This document shows positions 63,926 through 64,000 of a DNA stretch of 64,000 nucleotides, piece after piece. Position numbers and translations under genes: made by a program. How positions within the stretch are numbered: the first letter of the stretch is position 1; each line of letters begins with the position of its first letter. The notes under the pieces were generated by a model. The model saw only the letters and a list, made by a program, of their open reading frames with translations, did not search any database and was not told where the DNA came from. The stretch spans positions 1,477,001 through 1,541,000 of the forward strand of contig CP032507.1 of NCBI GenBank assembly GCA_008375315.1, written 5' to 3'. The DNA comes from Ectothiorhodospiraceae bacterium BW-2 (lineage in GTDB: Bacteria; Pseudomonadota; Gammaproteobacteria; Thiohalomonadales; Thiohalomonadaceae).

Positions 63926-64000
63926 ATGAACAGCGAAAACACCTATTCCATGACCGAGCTATGCAAGCTGGTGGACATGGCTCCGCGTACCGTGCGCTTC
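63926..64000 (+). CDS. MerR-family transcriptional regulator (3' end outside window)
   Basis: Only 25 codons are visible: YSMTELCKLVDMAPRTVRF is the start of a MerR-type winged helix-turn-helix. The effector domain is beyond the window. It is divergent from the helicase pseudogene. Confidence 0.75.
   Translation, partial: MNSENTYSMTELCKLVDMAPRTVRF

Overview
The window is a bacterial chromosome segment, almost certainly from a gammaproteobacterium. Supporting signs are the rpsP-rimM-trmD-rplS operon, the hisBHAFIE-HIT-tatABC order, crp divergent from a YhfA-type OsmC gene, RapA of exactly the Escherichia coli length (968 codons), an Mg-type HemB, and a type IV pilin behind a sigma-54 promoter. 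The abundance of DUF4351/Rpn genes, toxin-antitoxin debris and short palindromic repeats resembles genomes of sulfur-oxidising gammaproteobacteria, but I cannot name the genus from sequence alone.

Layout. 1-9551 is housekeeping: uvrA (5' end cut by the window) converges on an operon of a HdeA-like periplasmic protein, a B12-binding radical SAM protein and uvrD; tcdA-hemB-aroE run the other way. 9552-18005 is an accessory region built by duplication: a 1043-bp-period tandem repeat around an Rpn-family nuclease gene, two hipBA modules (one broken) 2383 bp apart plus a promoter remnant of a third, a SEC-C/BrnTA segment, pieces of two further antitoxin genes, a MITE-like repeat family and IS3-family copy 1, with a stray piece of aroE beside it. 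18006-22378 holds a type IV pilin under a sigma-54 promoter and two tandem paralogous GT-C membrane proteins, probably pilin glycosyltransferases. 22582-27205 has a TnpB remnant, a CDF transporter and a leftward DyP peroxidase / M61 peptidase / zinc-ribbon group. 27476-31748 is a small unknown gene and a 1323-residue KS-AT protein without a carrier domain.

31836-38049 runs rpsP-rimM-trmD-rplS, a glutamine-rich secreted helical-repeat protein, ogt, xerD, a DUF6164 gene and a RelBE-type pair. 38050-38600 holds repeats and tRNA-Leu(UAA). 38713-49640 has cheD, a VOC/HPPD-like gene with a DUF2126 transglutaminase, rapA, a DAO oxidoreductase, a GAF protein, yqeY and rpsU. 49772-55895 is the leftward tat/his block and crp.

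56357-64000 is a decayed defence island. It contains a PIN toxin with a truncated antitoxin, a DUF559 nuclease domain fused to the C-terminal half of a DUF1156 methylase, IS copy 2, an RloAB (AbiL-like) pair whose RloB half is cut by the IS, a fragmented SNF2-type helicase, and the start of a MerR-family gene. The most unusual signals are the DUF559-DUF1156 chimera joined at a palindromic repeat that also recurs in frame inside the protein, the KS/vestigial-AT/AT polyketide synthase, the pilin/double GT-C locus with its regulatory sites, and the hipBA copies that share a conserved operator-promoter.
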